A DNA stretch of 23,729 nt from Irpex lacteus (Eukaryota > Basidiomycota > Agaricomycetes > Polyporales > Irpicaceae), in NCBI GenBank assembly GCA_001986395.2, contig MQVO02000137.1, positions 1-23,729 on the forward strand. The letters run 5' to 3'. Numbering within the stretch: position 1 is the stretch's first letter; every line of letters begins with the position of its first letter. A program made the translations under genes and the position numbers. The notes under the pieces are model-generated. The model saw only the letters and a program-made list of their open reading frames with translations, was not told where the DNA came from and did not search any database. Shown here piece by piece: positions 16,551 through 23,729 of the stretch.

Positions 16551-16747
16551 AAAAGAAATAATTTAAGTATAAAAACTACAGGTGCAAATAAACGTGTAAA
16601 ATGCATTAAATGCAGTAAATAAACCTGAGTCTACAAGTACAAGTAAACTATTATCATTATTTGCTCTTACTTCACTAATTGCATATGCTAATAAAATACC
16701 TGGTGTGATCTAAAATTATAAGCCTATTAAAAATATGGTGTGGAAGA

Positions 16748-16909
16748 ATGACGTGGTGGTCTTTATTAGTAACCATAAGAAAAGGGTTTGTAATATTAAA
16801 TGCGTTAATAGGAGTATATGCTACATTTAAAATGACAGGATTTAGTACAGATAATCTTTTTGGTGGATTTATTGCAGTAGGGCATACTTACTTAGAGATG
16901 TTAATATAG
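16748..16909 (+). CDS. Small hydrophobic ORF, 53 aa
   Basis: An ATG-to-TAG frame reads MTWWSLLVTIRKGFVILNAL, IGVYATFKMTGFSTDNLFG, GFIAVGHTYLEMLI. It has one or two hydrophobic stretches. Upstream, another open piece reads NALNAVNKPESTSTSKLLSL. It may be a whole small protein or one exposed segment of the larger broken membrane ORF. Unknown function. Confidence 0.35.
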   Translation: MTWWSLLVTIRKGFVILNALIGVYATFKMTGFSTDNLFGGFIAVGHTYLEMLI

Positions 16910-16949
16910 GGCACAAAAAGATTATTCTATTGGCTATATTTTTTTTTGA

Positions 16950-18008
16950 TAACTGAATTTATCCTAAACCACCTGTGGAACCTGACTGGAAAATATGGAA
17001 ATGAGGTAGTAACTCTTATGATAATAGACCAGTTAACCATAATATTTTAACAAAAAGTATTATAGAAAAATATACTACACCCCCCCCCAAAAAAACTAGG
17101 AATTAGAAATAATTCTAACTAGTTTTTTGGGATTTAGGGCATAGTAACTGGTCTATTTTACCTTGAACTTGGAATGAAAACAATACTGTACCAAGCTATT
17201 GGTCTTGGTATGATACAGCATATAAAATTGCTTGGGTTACATTCCTAGTAGTAGCTATAGCTGGATCATCTTGGTTATGTTGGAAAATATATACAGGTGA
17301 TCTTGCTGCAAGGATTTCACCTGAGAGACCAGCTGCATCTTCAAGTGCAGATCCTTCTTCAGGTACTGTACCACCTTTGGTTAGGGTTTCTCCACAGGAC
17401 CTATTCCTCCTACTTCTGCAGGTGCGCCAGATGGAGTTCCTGATATTCATATAAATGGAGAGAGGGGACCAGGAATAATTAATAATATAGGAAGAGGTAT
17501 TAATAACTCAGTGAATGCTTTTGGTAGTGCAATAAACTCATCTATTCACACTGTAGGTCATTATTTAAACCCTTTCACTTATTATACTCCACAGTATGTA
17601 AAAACTAGAGAGTTTATAGAGTGAATGGTAAAAAAAATTGTTTCAGTAACAGCTGATCATAGATATTATCCATTCACTGAAGTGAACCCTTTAATGACAT
17701 GGCAGGATAAACTGAAATTATTTTTTATGGTGAATCCGCTGAAGCTAAAGTACTCAGAGATATTGCACTTCTAGCTGCTAATTGAGAGTGTGAAAATATA
17801 AGAGTTAAACCAAAAACATTATTTAGAGGTAGTCCTTTACCTACTAGTCCTATAGGTTTAGCTTCTCCAGTTGCATATAATATCGGTTTAGGTCATTTTA
17901 TGCCTTCTGTAGATCCATCTAGACTATTTAAATCTGATGTGACATTTAATTGGACGCAGGAAACTCTTAACTCTGCTCCTCATACGCCTAAATTGCCCTC
18001 TTCTAATT
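16950..18008 (+). pseudogene. Trp-rich membrane-anchored unknown protein, interrupted by a palindrome
   Basis: Reads PKPPVEPDWKIWKWGSNSYD, NRPVNHNILTKSIIEKYTTP, then element 15, then NWSILPWTWNENNTVPSYWS, WYDTAYKIAWVTFLVVAIAG, SSWLCWKIYTGDLAARI, a Pro/Ser/Ala-rich linker with PAASSSADPSSGTVPP, GPIPPTSAGAPDGVPDIHIN, then NNIGRGINNSVNAFGSAINS, FTYYTPQYVKTREFIEWMVK, HRYYPFTEVNPLMTWQDKLK, AEAKVLRDIALLAANWECEN, KTLFRGSPLPTSPIG, HFMPSVDPSRLFKSDVTFNW. One membrane helix (about AWVTFLVVAIAGSSWLCW) is followed by a long hydrophilic part of about 240 residues. Single-base frame changes are near 17402 and 17725. TGA is used as Trp several times. Good codon-level continuity argues for a recent coding past. 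No family recognised. Confidence 0.6.
17080..17131. repeat. Palindromic element 15, inserted in the Trp-rich ORF
   Basis: Nine C, seven A, CTAGGAATTAGAAATAATTC, TAACTAG, six T, GGG. It separates the IIEKYTTP and NWSILPWTW parts of the ORF. Confidence 0.9.
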
Positions 18009-18063
18009 TACCAAACCCCATAAAACTAGGAATTAGAAATAATTAGTTTTATGGGGTTTGGTA
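18009..18063. repeat. Palindromic element 16, extended arms with matched changes
   Basis: The left arm is TACCAAACCCCATAAAACTA and the right arm is TAGTTTTATGGGGTTTGGTA, a perfect 20-bp inverted repeat. The family arm CCCCAAAAAA has become CCCCATAAAA, with the matching change in the right arm. It ends the Trp-rich ORF. Confidence 0.9.
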
Positions 18064-18272
18064 GTTTTATATTTATTTAAGGTTGGGATCGAGCAAGAGC
18101 CTAATAACAACTAAAAATTGTAGCTACCCTCTACATGAAGAATTGAAATGTAAAAAAAAATGTAACAAATCTATTTTTCCTTTTTATTTTTTAAACTAAA
18201 ATAAACAATCCCCCAAAAAACTAGTTAGAATTAATTATAATTCCTAGTTTTTTGGGATAGCTACTGCTCCAA
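18064..18272. other. Spacer between the Trp-rich ORF and block A'
   Basis: A+T-rich with no gene seen. Contains palindrome 17 (18210-18256), which ends 16 bp before block A' begins. Confidence 0.55.
18210..18256. repeat. Palindromic element 17, next to the start of block A'
   Basis: CCCCCAAAAAACTAGTTAG, centre AATTAATTATAATTC, CTAGTTTTTTGGG. Confidence 0.88.
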
Positions 18273-19040
18273 TTTAAGTCTAAGGAGATTCAGAAAGTTG
18301 ACTTACCTAGTATAATAGTAAAATTATTAGTTACCAAAATATAATAGTCTTAGATAATAAAAGGCTTAACCTCTACTTCCCTTTTTTTTTAATTAAAAAA
18401 AAAAGGATAAACAGCTTCTCCCAATAAATCTCCTTATGCCCTAAATGGTTGGGGCCCTGAGATGGTATTACCAAGATTTAAGAGCATAAGTTTTTAATTA
18501 AAAAAATAATTATAAAAAGGTATAAAACTAGTCCTTAAAACAATAAGGATAAAGGAAAAAGTTAATAATACATCCCTCTTCCCTGCCCTCTCTCCTATTT
18601 TTAATAAAATAGGGGAGAATGGTGGAGGAGGGGGTATAAAATATTCAAATATAAAGAATATTAAAACTACACCTACTAAGTATATTAAGATCTCTTTGTA
18701 GTAATAACTCTTATAATCCCTAATAGAATCCTTTGTTAAACAAATTACTTCAAATTCCTTTAACCAATTTATAATAAAATCAGGGAATACTTAAGGTATA
18801 ACTCTTTTTTTTAGATAAAAATGTATTAAGTATATATTTAGTAAATAAATAATATAACTGAAATACCATAAAATACAAAAACTATTTTAAATAGTACCTG
18901 TGATTTTAAATATCTATTACATTGCTTACACCAAATACTTTAATTAAAACTAAACTTAATAATAATAAGGTAAAAAATATAAGGGTGAAGGGGTAAAGAA
19001 AATAAAATAATAACTTTTTCATGGGGTTTATTAAATTTTA
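18273..19040. other. A+T-rich 3' flank of cox1, copy 2
   Basis: Same content as 1-763: a T/A hairpin (18379-18406), a CTCCTATTTT/AAAATAGGGG hairpin near 18590-18616, and no recognised gene. Confidence 0.6.
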
Positions 19041-20697
<1,657 letters not shown>

Positions 20698-20743
20698 CAA
20701 TTTATAGTATTAGAAATAAAAAATAAATTATAAAAAAATATAA

Positions 20744-20784
20744 CCCAAAAAAACTAGGAATTAGAAATAATTAGTTTTTTTGGG
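20744..20784. repeat. Palindromic element 1, copy in A'
   Basis: CCCAAAAAAACTAGGAATTAG, AAATAATTAG, seven T, GGG. Copy of 2488-2531. Confidence 0.85.
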
Positions 20785-21069
20785 ATTGGATTAAAGTAAT
20801 AAATTTATACTCTCAGCTCATACTTTATAATTTATTAAACATAAAGTATTAAAGTACAGTTTTGTTTCACCTCCCTCCTCCCCTTTTTTTTATATAAAAA
20901 AAGGATAGAGGGGGGAGGATAGAGGATGTACTGCTGAAAAATATTATTTAGTAAAACTAAATAAACCACTGCTAAACCTAAGGTGTTATATAGTATAAAT
21001 ACTATTCTGAGTATAAAATAGACAGTGAAAGATTATGATAAAATAAAATATATATAATAATATAGCTAT

Positions 21070-21192
21070 CCCCCCACCCTGTGGGCCCCACTTGATTTAT
21101 AAGGGCCCCACATTCCACAATCCACAATCCACAATCCACCAAAGTGGGCTGGGTGGGCTGGGCTGGCGTGGGCGGCAAGGAGGGGTGGGCAA
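21070..21192. repeat. GC-rich cluster, copy in A'
   Basis: Same GGGCCCCA and ATCCACA repeats as 2818-2938, with one extra C and a shorter GGGTGGGCTGG run. Confidence 0.8.
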
Positions 21193-21468
21193 ATTTATTA
21201 AATATATATTCTTTTTTTGATTTTATTTCTTCCCTTTTTTTTTAATTAAATTAAATTAAATTAAATTAAATTATTAAAAAGAAAAAGACCAAAATATATT
21301 ATACTTATAAAAATTTATAAGAAAATAATACATGCCCCCCTTTTTTTATTTATAGAGGGCAGTGCAACGTTAGCTCTGGAAAAGAAAGTTAAATCTAACT
21401 TTCCTTTATTCTTTTTCTCCTTTTTTTTATTATTATAAAAATAAAAAGGCATAAAGAAATTAAGAATA

Positions 21469-21539
21469 TAGTCTTTATCAGAATCGAACTGATACTTGCT
21501 ACGTGAAGGGTAGCTGTACTGCCTTTATACAAAAAGACC
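21469..21539 (-). tRNA. trnE: tRNA-Glu(UUC), copy 3
   Basis: Same 71-nt cloverleaf as at 3218-3288, loop CCTTCAC. Confidence 0.9.
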
Positions 21540-21558
21540 CGGTCTTATTTTATTTCTA

Positions 21559-21630
21559 TTGCGGCATCAGGAATTGAACCTGCTCTAACAGCTCATGAGG
21601 CTATTGTGCCAACCTTTACACTATACCGCA
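21559..21630 (-). tRNA. trnM: tRNA-Met(CAU), copy 3
   Basis: Same 72-nt cloverleaf as at 3310-3381. Confidence 0.92.
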
Positions 21631-21671
21631 TGTATGGACACTATCTTATTATTAAGATTTTATTTTTGTTT

Positions 21672-21754
21672 TACGAACAAAGAGACTTGAACTCTTAAGG
21701 GATATTCCCACTTCTACTTAAGAGAAGATTGTTTACCAATTTCAACATGTTCGT
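21672..21754 (-). tRNA. trnL: tRNA-Leu(UAA), copy 3
   Basis: Same 83-nt class II tRNA as at 3423-3505. Confidence 0.93.
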
Positions 21755-22146
21755 TTCCTTTTTTTTAATTAAAAAAAAAGGGAGGGAAGGGCAAAATCTA
21801 ATAATCTAATTATAATATTTTATTTTATTTAATTATAAGACTCTTTTTAATTCTATTCTTTATTAATACCCGGCTTTATTCTTAAATCCACAATCATCTT
21901 GTTTATTTTGGAGATTAGCGTAAAGTAGAGTAAAGAAAGATAAGAACAGTTAAAATGTGACACCCAAAGAACAATTCATCTGTTTCTTCAATAGCAACCT
22001 TCTATCTTTTTAGGACAGTTATTCAATTTATTAATGGTTTTAATTAATGTTATACATTTAAAACATTTATTACTGGTCTTAATGTTTTTGTTATGTTTTT
22101 TGAGTGGGTAAACCACCAAATGACATGCATCAATACACTTAAAAAT
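21755..22146. other. Spacer upstream of trnL, copy 3
   Basis: Inverted copy of 12491-12884: T/A hairpin, the NCPKKIEGAIEETDELFF stretch, and decayed GIY-YIG continuation beyond 22033. Confidence 0.5.
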
Positions 22147-22374
22147 TTATTTAGTATAGTCAATGACACGGTCCCAAAGGTTAACACCTGAGCCAACGTA
22201 ATAATTGCCTGTTACTGTGTTAAACCAACAATATACACCACTTAAACCATTCAAAAATTTTTTACAGTTGGGGTCAACTTTTAATAAGTCATAAGTAGTA
22301 CTTCAAATGTAGTTAAAATTTGGTTGCTTTTTGTTCATATTTTTGTTCATATTTGTGTTCATGTTTATGTTCAT
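22147..22374 (-). pseudogene. GIY-YIG endonuclease N-terminal fragment, IRb copy
   Basis: Inverted copy of 12263-12490 with the same 75-codon frame, the same TGA read as Trp and the same stop. Confidence 0.7.
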
Positions 22375-22378
22375 TTTA

Positions 22379-22892
22379 TTATGAGTACAATACAAGGAAG
22401 CCAATCATCAAAGCAAATAGCCCCGTTGCTTCAGCATTAAACTCTTTTTGACTAGCTCTTTCTATATCTTATAATATTGCCCCCCAAAAATTAGTTAGAA
22501 TTATTTCTAATTCCTAGTTTTTTTGGGGATCTGCTAATTCTTTTTTCCAGTTTTTCCTTTTGATTTTTTTTACTGGAATGCTCAACCTTTTCTTCATCAT
22601 TATCATCTGAACGTTCACGTTTTTTCCCTGAAACGTAAAGAAGAATAGAATCTGAAATTAGGAACCTCAGTAATAAATTGAAACATAAAAAAAAGTCACA
22701 CAACATCCATAAAATGTCAGTAAAGAATACCACCCTGAAAATAACAAAAATTTATTCCTATTATTACTATCGTCTTCGTCTTCGTCTTCCAACCTTCCCC
22801 ATGTTATCATATCCTCCTGCCCATTAATCGACAATTCAATCTCGTCTTGGATAACAGGCAGGTCAGGGATAGGACCCCTATCCCAACCTTTT
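22379..22892 (-). pseudogene. Acidic/basic unknown protein, IRb copy
   Basis: Inverted copy of 11743-12258, with palindrome 12 in the same place. Small indels shift the frame in places relative to IRa. Confidence 0.45.
22480..22528. repeat. Palindromic element 12, IRb copy
   Basis: CCCCCCAAAAATTAGTTAG, AATTATTTCTAATTC, CTAGTTTTTTTGGGG. Confidence 0.88.
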
Positions 22893-23228
22893 TATGAACA
22901 TTAGCATAAAGAAAAGGTGATGGTTTAAAATTTATTACTATGAACCTCAGTAGTAAATAGATACGTATAAAAAAGCCAAACGACATCGACAAAATGTCAG
23001 TAAAGAATACCACCCTCAACAAATATGTTAATTTAAAGGAGTTGACTCGTCTTACACCCTATCTTCTAGGTGATATGATAAGAGTTCTCCCTCAATTATA
23101 AAAAAGAATAGGGGAGAAATAAAAGTTTTTTTGGGAGAATGCTCAACAACCAAACCTTTTTTATTTACAGGGTAAGGCTCTCCTTCTACAAAGATGATTA
23201 GTTTTATTTGCTAAATTTAGTCATTTCA

Positions 23229-23311
23229 CCATAAAACTAGTTATAATTAATTATCCCGGTATTATTAAAATTTAATTAAATTAAATTTTAATTAGAGCCT
23301 AGTTTTTTGGG
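23229..23311. repeat. Palindromic element 11 long variant, IRb copy
   Basis: Inverted copy of 11323-11405, with the ATCCCGGTATTATT piece and the nested A/T palindrome. Confidence 0.82.
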
Positions 23312-23729
23312 TGGATTAACAGAAAAATGGTATGATTTTTTCAAAATTATCCTTAAATTTAAAGACATTGATAATCAACCCTAGTTCGTTTAAATATAAG
23401 AATATGTACCGCAACCAGAGAAAATCAATTAAACTTCTAATCAGAATCTCATCCCTTCTATTTTTAGTTATACAAAATACTAATTTTACGTAAAACCCAA
23501 AAGAAGTCTTGTTTTCAGTTATCGAGAAACAACCATCTCCAGATGTTAAACCCGCCGTTCAATAAGGATGTGGAATATTTGTATTTACAGATAAAGGTTT
23601 TAAGCTGGCATAGTGTTAGGAAAAGCAACCTTTAATGATTCGGTTATACCATGGTTTACATAAGCTTTAATAAAGATAATCTACTGTAAACCTTCCATTG
23701 TTAAATGTTCTTTAGCATTAATCATGTTT
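23312..23729 (-). pseudogene. LAGLIDADG remnant 2, partial IRb copy
   Basis: Inverted copy of about 10904-11322, including the GLTSGDGCFS motif. The window ends inside it. Confidence 0.8.

Larger units (their letters stand above)
20706..23729. repeat. Inverted repeat, arm IRb (runs off the window)
   Basis: Inverted partner of 10904-13936; 20706 pairs with 13936 and 23729 with 10904. The spacer between the arms is about 6.8 kb and holds cox2 and cox1 pointing toward each other. Confidence 0.92.

Noticed and set aside
17196..17450. Minus-strand ORF of 84 codons
   Set aside because: Antisense to the Trp-rich ORF, whose plus frame continues on both sides.

Overview
The window is fungal mitochondrial DNA. 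It is very A+T-rich, carries mitochondrial-type tRNA genes and encodes cytochrome oxidase subunits COX1 and COX2. The wording of both proteins (for example the COX1 tail [16 protein letters not shown] and COX2 [14 protein letters not shown]) fits a basidiomycete, most likely an agaricomycete; this is judged from memory of the families, not from a search. Many single-base indels sit in homopolymers, and the two cox1 copies carry different ones. This looks more like an unpolished long-read assembly than gene decay.

Layout. Block A (1-3788) holds cox1 (minus strand), its leader with a GC-rich cluster, and trnE, trnM and trnL, all reading toward cox1. Block B (3789-10903) is an accessory graveyard: a degraded nad5 piece, trnR(ACG), trnW(CCA), an intact 110-codon two-membrane-segment ORF, the front part of a group II intron reverse transcriptase, and remnants of LAGLIDADG and NUMOD-type homing endonucleases. 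Block IRa (10904-13936) is one arm of an inverted repeat of at least 3.0 kb. It has a LAGLIDADG remnant, an acidic ORF of unknown function, a GIY-YIG remnant and a second trnL-trnM-trnE block. Block C (13937-18272) holds cox2 (plus strand), the back part of a group II reverse transcriptase/maturase, and a broken set of Trp-rich membrane ORFs that I do not recognise. Block A' (18273-22033) is a second copy of block A with cox1 and the tRNAs. It runs into IRb (20706 to the window end), the inverted partner of IRa.

The same trnL-trnM-trnE leader therefore stands upstream of cox1 twice and of cox2 once. A 27-bp dyad motif lies directly before the start codon in all three cases.

The most striking element is a dispersed family of about 45-55 bp palindromes with arms CCCCAAAAAAACTAG / CTAGTTTTTTTGGGG. 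At least 16 loci are visible. They occur in both orientations, interrupt ORFs, sit at repeat junctions, carry nested insertions, and in two cases show matched changes in both arms. A second dispersed family is a G/C-clamped oligo-T/oligo-A hairpin. Trp is TGG in cox1 and cox2 but often TGA in the accessory remnants, while the only trnW seen has anticodon CCA.
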